DNA of 64,000 bases, from positions 1-64,000 of the forward strand of contig JAFDZF010000014.1 of the NCBI GenBank assembly GCA_018267055.1. Reading direction: 5' to 3'. The notes below the pieces were generated by a model. The model had not been told where the DNA came from. It was given only the letters and a program-made list of their open reading frames with translations, and ran no database searches. The translations under genes were made by a program, and so were the position numbers. Below are positions 25,601 to 33,299 of the stretch, in pieces. Every line of letters starts with the position of its first letter. Position 1 is the stretch's first letter. This DNA is from Bacteroidota bacterium (GTDB lineage Bacteria; Bacteroidota; Bacteroidia; Flavobacteriales_F; PHOS-HE28).

Positions 25601-26559
25601 TCCGTGGCCGGGTCGGCGGTCAGCGCCGCGGTGCCGATGCGCTTGGGCAGGTCCGTGTCGATGCCCACGAAGTAGCTGGCCGAATCGGAGTACACGTTCT
25701 TCACGTGGGTGAAGCGGTCGGTGCCCGGCGTGCGCTCCCAGCGCTGGCCCCCGGAGGCGTAGAACAGCACGTAGTCGTCCGGGCCGAACTGGCCGTCCCC
25801 CCCGTCCACCACGGTGATCGCGTTCTGCCGCAGGTCCGTGGGCAGCAGCGGGGTGTTCTTGAAGGGCAGCATCCCCGCGTGGTTGCCGTAGACGTTGATC
25901 GCGTTCGAGCTCAGCCCGCTCACGTCCACCCCGAGCCGTTGCAGGAAGGCATAGGACAGCTTGTACACGCCGTCCTGGGGCACCGTGAAGCGGAACCAAT
26001 CACCGGAGGCCAGCTTGGAGTGGTCCGGATAGGTGTTGGCCTTCGTGTGGCCCACCGCCCCCACCTCATCCACCAGCTGCAGGGTATAGTCCAGCAGCTG
26101 CTCCACCCGGCCCGTGGCGGGGTCGCGGCGGTACGGGTAGATGTCCACCTGGGCGAACGGCTGTTTGCGCGAAATGCCCAGGCCGGTCCGGATCTCGGGC
26201 TCGGGGCCGGGCGTGCCCAGGCCGGGCAGGGCGGCCAGCTCGGCCGCGGAGAGCGGGGCGTAGGTGGCGCCCGTCAGGTGCGCTGTGAAGCTCCGGGTGC
26301 CTGGCGTCAGGGGACGCACTTCGTGGATGAAAGGCAGGTCCTGTCGGGCCGCGTCCAGCATGCGCCGATCGGCCCAGGCGACCTGCGGCCCGGCGGCGGG
26401 CGCCGTGGCCTGGCGGCCTGCGGGCTGGGGGGCGGTACCTGCCGGCGATGCCTCACGCGCGGCCGTCGCCGTCCGCTTCGCGGAAGGGGCCACCTGGGCG
26501 GCCGCCGGGGCGGAGAACAGCAGGGCCAGACAGGCGATCGGGGTCAGGTAGGAACGCAT
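22636..26559 (-). CDS. porU: Type IX secretion sortase PorU (C25 gingipain-type peptidase)
   Basis: This 1307-residue protein cleaves the C-terminal sorting domain from T9SS cargo and attaches many cargoes to surface lipopolysaccharide. A signal peptide (MRSYLTPIACLALLFSAPAAA) is followed by an Ala-rich segment, then an N-terminal beta region. The C25 caspase-like domain is in the middle, with catalytic His814 (YVGHGGETGWAHEDLL) and Cys848 (MTATCEFSRWDDP). Ig-like and C-terminal domains with YPNPFTTHTEF and GRGVYVYRL close the protein. ATG 26559 is chosen; a -7 box lies 35 nt upstream. Confidence 0.94.
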   Translation of the reverse strand: MRSYLTPIACLALLFSAPAAAQVAPSAKRTATAAREASPAGTAPQPAGRQATAPAAGPQVAWADRRMLDAARQDLPFIHEVRPLTPGTRSFTAHLTGATYAPLSAAELAALPGLGTPGPEPEIRTGLGISRKQPFAQVDIYPYRRDPATGRVEQLLDYTLQLVDEVGAVGHTKANTYPDHSKLASGDWFRFTVPQDGVYKLSYAFLQRLGVDVSGLSSNAINVYGNHAGMLPFKNTPLLPTDLRQNAITVVDGGDGQFGPDDYVLFYASGGQRWERTPGTDRFTHVKNVYSDSASYFVGIDTDLPKRIGTAALTADPATDQVTAFSDRQTIDKDAVNLLKSGRTWFAEVYDLVTTYNYNFALPFLHTADSLYLTVEVLGRTINATSSFRVQAGSSVTNINVTGVGTSPASPYGVVKKLTIPVLHTDNNLLVTVTFNKFDPVTSLGYMNYLEVNARRDLKMAGNQLAFRDPRTAGPGRVGEFTLDFAAGVQGIWDITDPTEARAVPFTDNGNQKVFRMATDDLHEFIAFKNTGFLEPTAVGRVAPQDLHGTPLPTDLVIVCPPQFQSQAARLAEARANEGLSVVMVSPQQVFNEFSSGQRDGTAIKRYMKMLYDRAGSDPALMPRYLLLFGDGSYNNINLLPSNQNLIPTYQTADSWSSATYTSDDYFGLLDDTEGEGTGDLVDIGVGRLPVSDLTQAQQAVDKLLAYDRFTLLSPAGTSCTTGSDGGAGDWRNWVLFCSDDQNGDGFEGDLHMDNSDRLARKVESEHPCLDQSKIYLDAYVQTGGLGGDRYPDAENELRDRVQKGMLVVNYVGHGGETGWAHEDLLDNSTILGWTNLERLPLFMTATCEFSRWDDPARTSAGENVFLNPNGGGIALMTTTRIAFSAQNQTLSMDFYDNVFKQHDEQGRDQRLGDVYRQTKVAISTSNPSSTNHRNFALLGDPTTRLAMARDNAYITAITDTLGNPVDTITALSTVRVNGYVGEGGVPDAGFNGVVVPTVFDKKVTVNALMNDPPGEPFSFLLRKSIIYRGRASVVNGVFSFTFVVPKDINYQVGPGRIGVYAESLARNACGYTETPLVGGSNNNVVVDEQGPRIELYLNDERFVPGGITNETPLLYAKLFDDNGINTLGSSIGHDLVATLDANTENAIVLNDVYEADQDTYKSGKVRYRLSKVAEGRHTLDLKAWDVFNNSSQKSTEFVVAPSAELALEHVLNYPNPFTTHTEFYFEHNRPCTTLDCQVQVFTVGGRLVKTLSRRLDCDGFRSEPLAWDGLDDNGDRIGRGVYVYRLSIATPSGESADKFEKLVILR

Positions 26560-26594
26560 GAAAGAGTATGAACAGGTTTTCAACAGGCAAGGAC

Positions 26595-26602
26595 CGAAAG
26601 TA
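26595..26602 (-). promoter_or_regulatory. -7-type promoter box of porU
   Basis: On the minus strand this reads TACTTTCG, 35 nt before the porU ATG. Confidence 0.45.
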
Positions 26603-26739
26603 CTATCTTCGGCCCTCGTGTTCAGGGACACGCGAACAACGACCTCGACCAAGCCTTATTGCGGGATGATGGGAGGCAACCTGTGCGTGTGCACTTCGTA
26701 TACTTGGCGCTCGCACAGCGACTCAGAACGACCGGGAGC

Positions 26740-27717
26740 ATGATGAGATGGACCGTTAGGCGTGCATCCCTCGGGATCGCACTGGGGTTGATGGGGACCC
26801 TCTCCGCGTTCGCGCAGGACCCGCAGTTCACGCAGTTCTATGCGAACCCGCTGTACCTGAACCCGGCCTTCGCCGGTACGGCCCGCTGCCCGCGCGTCTC
26901 GCTCAACTACCGCAACCAGTGGCCGGCCCTCAGCGGCACCTTCGTCACCACCAGCGCCAGCTATGACCAGGACGTGCGCGGCATCATGGGGGGCCTGGGC
27001 CTGCTGGTCACCAACGACCAGGCCGGCAAGGGCACGCTGAACACCACCACGGTGAGCGGCATCTACTCCTACACGCAGGCCCTCACCCGCAAGTTCTCCA
27101 TCAAGGCGGGCTTCCAGGCCACCTACTTCCAGAAATCGCTGGACTGGAACAAGCTCACCTTCGGTGACATGATCGACCCGCACCGCGGCTTCGTGTACAC
27201 CACGAACGACGTGCCGCGCGGGGGCAACGTGAGCAACGCGGACTTCTCGGCGGGCCTCCTGGGGTATACGGACGTCTTCTTCGTGGGTTTCGCCGCGCAC
27301 CACCTCACGGAACCCAATGAGTCGCTTATCGTAGGAACGAGCAAGATGCCCATGAAACTGACGGCGCATGCCGGGGCGGCCATCCCCCTGGGCATGAAAG
27401 GCAAGTACGGCACGCCGAAGACGCGACTGTCGCCGAACATACTTTACCAGCAGCAGGCGGCGTTCCGCCAGTTGAACCTGGGGATGTACGTGGACCATGG
27501 GCCGATCATGGCCGGTGTATGGTACCGCTCACGCGATGCGTTCATCGCATTGATCGGCTTCCACACCGAGCGATTCAAGTTCGGCTACAGCTACGACATC
27601 ACCACCAGCAAGCTCACCACTGCAACGGCCGGCTCCCACGAGGTCAGCCTGACGATGCAGTTCGACTGCAAGAAGAAACGGCGCCGGGTAAGGACCGTGC
27701 CCTGCCCCACGTTCTAG
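26740..27717 (+). CDS. PorP/SprF family type IX secretion outer-membrane protein
   Basis: This 325-residue protein begins with a signal peptide (MMRWTVRRASLGIALGLMG, ending near SAFAQ). The family N-terminal motif QDPQFTQFYANPLYLNPAFA follows. The rest is a beta-barrel pattern ending in a basic tail. PorP/SprF proteins work in assembly of the T9SS translocon or in secretion of particular adhesins. A TTG further upstream is in frame but no signal peptide would fit it. It is divergent from porU and precedes gldJ by 46 bp. Confidence 0.9.
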   Translation: MMRWTVRRASLGIALGLMGTLSAFAQDPQFTQFYANPLYLNPAFAGTARCPRVSLNYRNQWPALSGTFVTTSASYDQDVRGIMGGLGLLVTNDQAGKGTLNTTTVSGIYSYTQALTRKFSIKAGFQATYFQKSLDWNKLTFGDMIDPHRGFVYTTNDVPRGGNVSNADFSAGLLGYTDVFFVGFAAHHLTEPNESLIVGTSKMPMKLTAHAGAAIPLGMKGKYGTPKTRLSPNILYQQQAAFRQLNLGMYVDHGPIMAGVWYRSRDAFIALIGFHTERFKFGYSYDITTSKLTTATAGSHEVSLTMQFDCKKKRRRVRTVPCPTF

Positions 27718-27763
27718 GACCATTCCCTGCAAGGAACCTGAAGGACCGATCAAGCGAAGGACC

Positions 27764-29521
27764 ATGAAAACCGAACGAAACCTCGGCCTCCTCACCCTCG
27801 GCGCCGCCGTGCTGCTCAGCAGCTGCCGGTTCGAGCAGAGCGGTGCCACGGGCTGGAACTACAACGACTCGAAGAACGGCGGCTTCGAGAAGGCCCCCTT
27901 CGAGGACCAGGAGACCGGCCCCGGGCTGGTCCTGGTGGAAGGCGGCCAGTTCACCATGGGCCGCGTGGTGGACGACCTCACCCACGAGTGGAACAACATC
28001 CCCCGCACGGTGACGGTCTCCTCCTACTACATCGACGAGACGGAGGTCACCAACTTCTACTGGCTGGAATACCTCTACTGGCTGGACCGCGTCTACGGCG
28101 CCGACTTCCCCGAGATCTACACCAAGGCCCTGCCCGACACCCTGGTGTGGCGGAGCAAGCTGGCCTTCATGGAGCCGAAGGTGGAATACTACCTGCGCCA
28201 CCCGGCCTACCGCGATTACCCGGTGGTGGGCGTGAACTGGCTGCAGGCCAATGACTACTGCGCCTGGCGCGGGGACCGCGTGAACGAGGCCATCCTCATC
28301 CGCGAGGGCCTGTTCGAGCACTACCCGAACCAGATCAACGAGGACCACTACACCACCGACAGCTACCTCGCCGGCCAGTACGAGAGCGGCAAGAAGGTGG
28401 ACGGCATCCAGGACTTCAACCCCAACCGCGACACGCGCAACGTGCGCATCGAGGACGGCATCCTCCTGCCCCGCTACCGCCTCCCGACCGAGGCCGAATG
28501 GGAGTACGCCGCCTATGGCCTCGTGGGCAACACCGTGGACGAACGCATCGTGGAGCGCCGCATCTATCCCTGGAACGGCCACTGGGTGCGCTACGACAGC
28601 CGCAAGAAGGGCGGCGCCTTCTACGGCGACTTCCGCGGGAACTTCATGCGCGGCCGGGGCGACTACATGGGCGTGGCCGGCAGCCTGAACGACAACGCCG
28701 ACATCACCGCACCGGTGTTCAGCTACTGGCCCAACGACTACGGCCTGTACAACATGGCCGGCAACGTGAGCGAATGGGTGATGGACGTGTACCGCCCGCT
28801 GAGCCCCGAGGACAAGGACGACCTGCAGCCCTTCCGCGGCAGCGTGTTCAAGACCAAAGTGCTGAACAGCGACGGGGCCATCGCCGACAAGTACGACAAG
28901 GTGATCTACGACGTGGAGGGCATCAAGTACTGGCTCACCGAGTTCCAGACCAAGATGCAGGGCCGCGCCTCGGACGAGGAGGCCAAGCTCATCGACGACC
29001 TGATGACCAAGATCGATCAGGCCGTGGAGTTCCACAACGCCCGCAAGTTCGACCCCTCCAACCAAGCCGTGCAGGAGATGGTGGACATGATCAAGGGCCA
29101 GGACCTGGAGATCTGCCCGAAGCTGCTCGCCGGCCTGAGCGAATACCAGGACCAGCAGCCGGGTGAGGTGAAGATGCGCAACGTGACGGTGGAGGAGAAC
29201 ATCGACCGCCGCAACTACCGCCAGTCGGACAACATCGACTTCCGCGACGGCGACATCGAGAGCAGCATCTACTACGACCAGCCGGACTATGAGGGCAACC
29301 CGATGTACGACTGGGGCAAGACCTCGCTGATCAACGACCACGCCCGCGTGTACAAGGGCGCCAGCTGGGCCGATCGCATCTACTGGGCCAACCCCGGCAC
29401 GCGCCGCTTCCTCGACGAGCGCCAGAGCACGGCCACCATCGGCTTCCGCTGCGCGATGACCCGCGTGGGCTCGCCGGTGGGCCTGGGCGACGAGAAGCGC
29501 CGCAAGAACCTGAAGAAATAA
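27764..29521 (+). CDS. gldJ: Gliding/T9SS lipoprotein GldJ (formylglycine-generating-enzyme fold)
   Basis: This 585-residue lipoprotein has its lipobox at LLSSC (Cys21). It has a sulfatase-modifying-factor fold: an N-terminal part LVEGGQFTMGRVVDDLTHEW and SYYIDETEVTNFYWLEYLYW, a middle RLPTEAEWEYAAYG, and a C-terminal YKGASWADRIYWANPGTR with IGFRCAMTR. An insertion of about 160 residues (around 345-510) separates the halves. GldJ and GldK are paralogues. GldJ is preferred because of the length, the gene order porV-porU-gldJ-murF, and the absence of gldL/M/N. It stabilises the gliding/T9SS machinery in the periplasm. Confidence 0.85.
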   Translation: MKTERNLGLLTLGAAVLLSSCRFEQSGATGWNYNDSKNGGFEKAPFEDQETGPGLVLVEGGQFTMGRVVDDLTHEWNNIPRTVTVSSYYIDETEVTNFYWLEYLYWLDRVYGADFPEIYTKALPDTLVWRSKLAFMEPKVEYYLRHPAYRDYPVVGVNWLQANDYCAWRGDRVNEAILIREGLFEHYPNQINEDHYTTDSYLAGQYESGKKVDGIQDFNPNRDTRNVRIEDGILLPRYRLPTEAEWEYAAYGLVGNTVDERIVERRIYPWNGHWVRYDSRKKGGAFYGDFRGNFMRGRGDYMGVAGSLNDNADITAPVFSYWPNDYGLYNMAGNVSEWVMDVYRPLSPEDKDDLQPFRGSVFKTKVLNSDGAIADKYDKVIYDVEGIKYWLTEFQTKMQGRASDEEAKLIDDLMTKIDQAVEFHNARKFDPSNQAVQEMVDMIKGQDLEICPKLLAGLSEYQDQQPGEVKMRNVTVEENIDRRNYRQSDNIDFRDGDIESSIYYDQPDYEGNPMYDWGKTSLINDHARVYKGASWADRIYWANPGTRRFLDERQSTATIGFRCAMTRVGSPVGLGDEKRRKNLKK

Positions 29522-29549
29522 CGGCGGATCGTTCACGATCCCTCGATCG

Positions 29550-29583
29550 ACGAAGCCCCGGACCACCGGGGCTTCGTTCTTTT
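29550..29583 (+). terminator. Rho-independent terminator after gldJ
   Basis: A perfect 12-bp stem (ACGAAGCCCCGG with its complement) and a 4-nt loop are followed by TCTTTT. It ends 7 bp before murF, so murF must have its own promoter or rely on read-through. Confidence 0.85.
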
Positions 29584-29589
29584 GGTGCG

Positions 29590-30885
29590 ATGATCGGCAC
29601 CGAAGCGCTGCACGCCCGCTTCCTCGGCACCGCCGGGGCCTGCACCGATACGCGCGCGCTCGTCCCCGGCGGCATGTTCTTCGCGCTGAAGGGGCCGAGC
29701 TTCGACGCCAACGCCTTCGCGGCCCAGGCGCTCGACGGGGGCTGCGCCTGCGTCGTGGTGGACGCCCCCGGCGTGGTCCGCGACGAGCGTTACCTGCTGG
29801 TGCCCGACGTGCTGGCGGCCTTGCAGGACCTGGCCCGCCACCACCGCCGGACCTTCGCGCAGCCGGTGATCGCCATCACGGGCACCAACGGCAAGACCAC
29901 CACCAAGGAGCTGGTGCATGCCGTGCTGGGCGCGGACCGTCCGGTGCTGGCCACCGCGGGCAACCTGAACAACCACATCGGCGTGCCGCTGACCCTGCTG
30001 CGGCTCACCCCCGCGCACCGCATCGCGGTGATCGAGATGGGGGCCAACAAGCCGGGCGACATCGCCGAGCTCTGCGCCATCGCGGAGCCCACGCACGGGC
30101 TCATCACCAACATCGGGCGCGCCCACCTCGAAGGGTTCGGCAGCTACGAAGGCGTCATCGCCACCAAGACGGAGCTCTACGCCGACCTCCGCAAGCGGCA
30201 CGGCACGGCCTTCGTGCATGCGGACGATCCCCTGCTGATGGACCGGAGCATGGGCCTGCGGCGCGTCACCTACGCCGCGACCGCCCCGGCCGATACCAAT
30301 GGTGGCACCGCGGACCACGGCCCCTTCCTGGGCGTCCGCTTCACCGGCGCGCAGGGCGGCGGGCCACACACCGCGCATACGCAGCTGATCGGCGCGTACA
30401 ACCTGCCCAACGCCCTGGCGGCCATATGCATCGGCCAGCATTTCGGCGTTCCCGATGCCACCATCGTCCGTGCGCTCGAAGGATACCGCCCCGGCAACAG
30501 CCGCTCGCAGTTCCTGGACACGGGCCGCAACCACGTGGTGCTCGACGCCTACAACGCCAACCCCAGCAGCATGAAGGCGGCGCTGGAGAACTTCGCCGGC
30601 ATCCGCACCGACCGGCCCAAGCTGGCGATCCTGGGCGACATGCTCGAACTGGGCGCGGAAAGCGCGGCCGAGCATCAGCGCATCGTGGACCTGCTGGGCA
30701 CGCTCGGCCTGGAAGCCATGCTCGTGGGACCCGAATTCCAGCGCACCAGCGGCGACGGACCGACCCGCCATGCTTCCGCACAAGCGGCGCTCGCCGCGCT
30801 GGAGCAGCAGCGGCCCGAAGGACGGCTCCTCCTGGTGAAGGGGTCGCGCGGCATCAAGCTGGAGACGGTGGTCCCGGCGCTTTAG
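29590..30885 (+). CDS. murF: UDP-N-acetylmuramoyl-tripeptide--D-alanyl-D-alanine ligase
   Basis: This 431-residue cytoplasmic enzyme adds D-Ala-D-Ala to the peptidoglycan precursor. It has the Mur ligase P-loop ITGTNGKTTTKEL (about residues 97-109), the following AVIEMGANKPGDI, the central domain LIGAYNLPNALAAI, and the C-terminal VLDAYNANPSSMKAAL. Length and motifs are normal. It starts directly after the gldJ terminator, matching the gldJ-murF order of other Bacteroidota as I recall it. Confidence 0.95.
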   Translation: MIGTEALHARFLGTAGACTDTRALVPGGMFFALKGPSFDANAFAAQALDGGCACVVVDAPGVVRDERYLLVPDVLAALQDLARHHRRTFAQPVIAITGTNGKTTTKELVHAVLGADRPVLATAGNLNNHIGVPLTLLRLTPAHRIAVIEMGANKPGDIAELCAIAEPTHGLITNIGRAHLEGFGSYEGVIATKTELYADLRKRHGTAFVHADDPLLMDRSMGLRRVTYAATAPADTNGGTADHGPFLGVRFTGAQGGGPHTAHTQLIGAYNLPNALAAICIGQHFGVPDATIVRALEGYRPGNSRSQFLDTGRNHVVLDAYNANPSSMKAALENFAGIRTDRPKLAILGDMLELGAESAAEHQRIVDLLGTLGLEAMLVGPEFQRTSGDGPTRHASAQAALAALEQQRPEGRLLLVKGSRGIKLETVVPAL

Positions 30886-30891
30886 CCATAA

Positions 30892-30916
30892 GGCTGCCGG
30901 CCTGAGGCCAGCGGCC
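30892..30916. terminator. Hairpin between convergent murF and acyl-CoA dehydrogenase genes
   Basis: An 11-bp stem with two G-U-type positions and a 3-nt loop (GGCTGCCGGCC / GGCCAGCGGCC) fills the 34-bp gap between the two stop codons. There is no T tract. Confidence 0.4.
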
Positions 30917-30919
30917 GGA

Positions 30920-32086
30920 TCACTTCAGCACGCTGCGGCTGATCACGATGCGCTGCACCTCGCTGGTGCCCTCGTAGATCTGCGTGATCTTGGCGTCGCG
31001 CATCAGGCGCTCCACGTGGTACTCCTTCACGTAGCCGTAGCCGCCATGGACCTGCACGGCTTCCACGGTGGTGCGCATGGCCACCTCGCTGGCGAACACC
31101 TTGGCCATGGCGCCGGCCTGGTCGTAGTTGAGGTGCTGGTCCTTCAGCCACGCCGCGCGCAGGCAGAGCAGGCGCGCCGCTTCGATCTCCGTGGCCATGT
31201 CGGCCAGCTTGAAGGCGATGGCCTGGTGCTCGCAGATGGGCTTGCCGAAGGCCTTGCGCTCCTTGGAATAGGCGAGGGCCAGCTCATAGGCGCCGCTGGC
31301 GATGCCGAGCGCCTGGGAGGCGATGCCGATGCGGCCGCCGCTGAGCGTCTTCATGGCGAAGGTGAAGCCGAAGCCGTCCTCGCCGATGCGGTTGGCCTTG
31401 GGCACCTTCACGTCCTGGAACATCAGCGTGTGGGTATCGCTGCCGCGGATGCCCAGCTTGTCCTCCTTGGCCCCCACCACGAAGCCGGGCATGCCCTTCT
31501 CCACGATGAGGCAGTTGATGCCCTTATGACCTTTGGACGCATCGGTCTGCGCCATCACCAGGTAGGTGCTGGCGGTGCCGCCGTTGGTGATCCAGTTCTT
31601 GGTGCCGTTCAGGAGGTAGTGGTCCCCCATGTCGATGGCGGTGGTGCGCTGGCTGGTGGCGTCGCTGCCCGCCTCAGGCTCGCTCAGGCAGAAGGCCCCG
31701 ATCACCTCCCCTTTCGCCAGGGGCACCAGGTACTTCCGTTTCTGCTCCTCGGTGCCGAAGGCCTCCAGGCCCCAGCATACCAGGCTGTTGTTCACGCTCA
31801 TCACCACCGAGCAGCTCGCGTCGATCTTGCTGATCTCCTCCATCGCGAGCACATAGCTGATGGTGTCCATGCCGCCGCCGCCGTACTTCGGGTCCACCAT
31901 CATCCCCAGGAAGCCGAGCTCACCCAGCTGCTTGATCTCCGCGGCGGGGAACTTCTGGTCGCGGTCGCGCTCGATCACACCGGCTTTCAACACGTTCTGG
32001 GCGAAGTCGCGGGCGGCGTCCCGGACGGCTTTCTGTTCTTCCGACAGTTCGAAGTTCAATCCGGACAGGGTGGCGGTCTCTTGCAT
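30920..32086 (-). CDS. Acyl-CoA dehydrogenase (short-chain type)
   Basis: This 388-residue flavoenzyme oxidises acyl-CoA to the 2-enoyl form, passing electrons to ETF. Family signatures are GAFCLSEPEAGSDATSQ (about 130-146), WITNGGTAS, the RIGIASQALGIASGAYELAL helix, and the C-terminal QIYEGTSEVQRIVISR, whose Glu is the catalytic base. Highest similarity by eye is to butyryl/short-chain members. ATG 32086 (MQETATLSGLNFELSEEQ) is chosen. It is divergent from anmK; a role in fatty- or branched-amino-acid breakdown is inferred. Confidence 0.93.
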   Translation of the reverse strand: MQETATLSGLNFELSEEQKAVRDAARDFAQNVLKAGVIERDRDQKFPAAEIKQLGELGFLGMMVDPKYGGGGMDTISYVLAMEEISKIDASCSVVMSVNNSLVCWGLEAFGTEEQKRKYLVPLAKGEVIGAFCLSEPEAGSDATSQRTTAIDMGDHYLLNGTKNWITNGGTASTYLVMAQTDASKGHKGINCLIVEKGMPGFVVGAKEDKLGIRGSDTHTLMFQDVKVPKANRIGEDGFGFTFAMKTLSGGRIGIASQALGIASGAYELALAYSKERKAFGKPICEHQAIAFKLADMATEIEAARLLCLRAAWLKDQHLNYDQAGAMAKVFASEVAMRTTVEAVQVHGGYGYVKEYHVERLMRDAKITQIYEGTSEVQRIVISRSVLK

Positions 32087-32151
32087 GATGCGGTACGGTC
32101 GATGTGCTGGCCAAATGTAGCCGATACCTTCGCCCGACGCTGGGAAAGCGC

Positions 32152-33213
32152 ATGACCATGGACCGAACGATGCGGGTGATCGGAGCGATGAGCGGCAGTT
32201 CATTGGACGGGATCGATGTGGCCCGCTGTGCCTTCCACCAGGACGACGGGCGCTGGCACTTCACCGTGGAGGCCGCGCTGACCGTGCCGTACGCGGAGGA
32301 TGTGCGCACGCGCCTGCTGCGGGCGGCGGACGCCACCGCACTGGAGCTGGCCCGCCTGCACCGCGACATCGGCCGCCTGATCGGCGAGGCCTGCCTGCGA
32401 CTTCCGCCGGGCAAGGTGGATCTGGTCTCCTCCCACGGCCATACGGTCTTCCACCAGCCCGGCGAAGGCCTGACCACGCAGGTGGGCTGCGGCGCGCGCA
32501 TCGCGGCCATCACAGGCCTTCCGGTGGTCTGCGACCTGCGCTCGAAGGACGTGGCCCTGGGCGGCCAGGGCGCCCCCCTGGTACCCCTCGGCGAGCGCCT
32601 GCTCTTCCCCGGCCTGCATGCCTTCGTCAACCTGGGTGGCATCAGCAACATCGCCGTGCACCGCGGCGGGCGAAGCACCGGCCATGACATCGGGCCCTGC
32701 AACCAGGCCCTGGACGTGCTGGCGCGCGAGGGCGGCCAGCCCTACGATGCCGGCGGGCGCATGGCGCGGGCCGGCCGCGTGGACGAGGACCTGCTGGCCC
32801 GGCTGGACGCGCTGGACTTCTACCGCCTGCCGCCGCCCCGCTCCCTCGGCCGGGAATGGTTCGATGCCGCGATGCGCCCTTTGATCACCGATGCGCGCAT
32901 CGCCCTGGCCGACCGCCTGCGGACCGTCACCGAACATTGCGCGCGCAGGGTGGGCGCCGCCCTGGAAGCCGCCGGTATGGACCGGGCGCTGATCACCGGC
33001 GGCGGGGCGCACAATGACCTGCTGGTGGAGCGCATCGGCGCCTGGACCCGGACCGGGCTCGTACGACCCGAAGGCGGCCTGATCGACCACAAGGAGGCGC
33101 TGGTCTTCGCGCTGCTCGGCCTGCTGCGTTACCGGGGCGAACCGAACGTGCTGGCCAGCGTGACCGGGGCGGCGCACGACAGCATCGGGGGGGCGCTGTA
33201 CCTGCCCAATTAA
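32152..33213 (+). CDS. anmK: Anhydro-N-acetylmuramic acid kinase
   Basis: This 353-residue ATP-dependent kinase recycles 1,6-anhydro-MurNAc from peptidoglycan turnover. It has the ATP-binding start VIGAMSGSSLDGIDVA, LVSSHGHTVFHQPGEG, VAITG-like AAITGLPVVCDLRSKD, and the C-terminal ITGGGAHNDLLVERI. Several ATGs cluster at the 5' end (32152, 32158, 32170); the first is annotated. Divergent from the dehydrogenase gene, with 65 bp between. Confidence 0.93.
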   Translation: MTMDRTMRVIGAMSGSSLDGIDVARCAFHQDDGRWHFTVEAALTVPYAEDVRTRLLRAADATALELARLHRDIGRLIGEACLRLPPGKVDLVSSHGHTVFHQPGEGLTTQVGCGARIAAITGLPVVCDLRSKDVALGGQGAPLVPLGERLLFPGLHAFVNLGGISNIAVHRGGRSTGHDIGPCNQALDVLAREGGQPYDAGGRMARAGRVDEDLLARLDALDFYRLPPPRSLGREWFDAAMRPLITDARIALADRLRTVTEHCARRVGAALEAAGMDRALITGGGAHNDLLVERIGAWTRTGLVRPEGGLIDHKEALVFALLGLLRYRGEPNVLASVTGAAHDSIGGALYLPN

Positions 33214-33268
33214 CAGGCGGTGCATGAAAACCCCAGGTCCGGCGGGGGCCGCCCGGGTGGGGTGCGGC

Positions 33269-33276
33269 TACTTTTG
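33269..33276 (+). promoter_or_regulatory. -7 promoter box of the amino-acid dehydrogenase gene
   Basis: TACTTTTG fully matches the consensus. It is 8 nt before a GTG at 33285 and 23 nt before the ATG at 33300. The 8-nt spacing equals that at 19334 and 20114, so the GTG may be the true start. Confidence 0.55.
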
Positions 33277-33299
33277 ACCCCATTGTGGCCGCGACCGGC

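Noticed and set aside
22876-26571. 1231-codon open frame antisense to porU
   Set aside because: Same cause: the complement of a real 1307-residue gene. Composition is Val/His/Arg-rich with no start context or domain.
27764-29521. GldK rather than GldJ
   Set aside because: The length and the murF neighbour fit GldJ, and gldL, gldM and gldN, which normally follow gldK, are absent. The two are paralogues, so some doubt remains.
27644-29566. 640-codon open frame antisense to gldJ
   Set aside because: The lipobox and formylglycine-enzyme motifs are on the plus strand. The minus frame is low-complexity.
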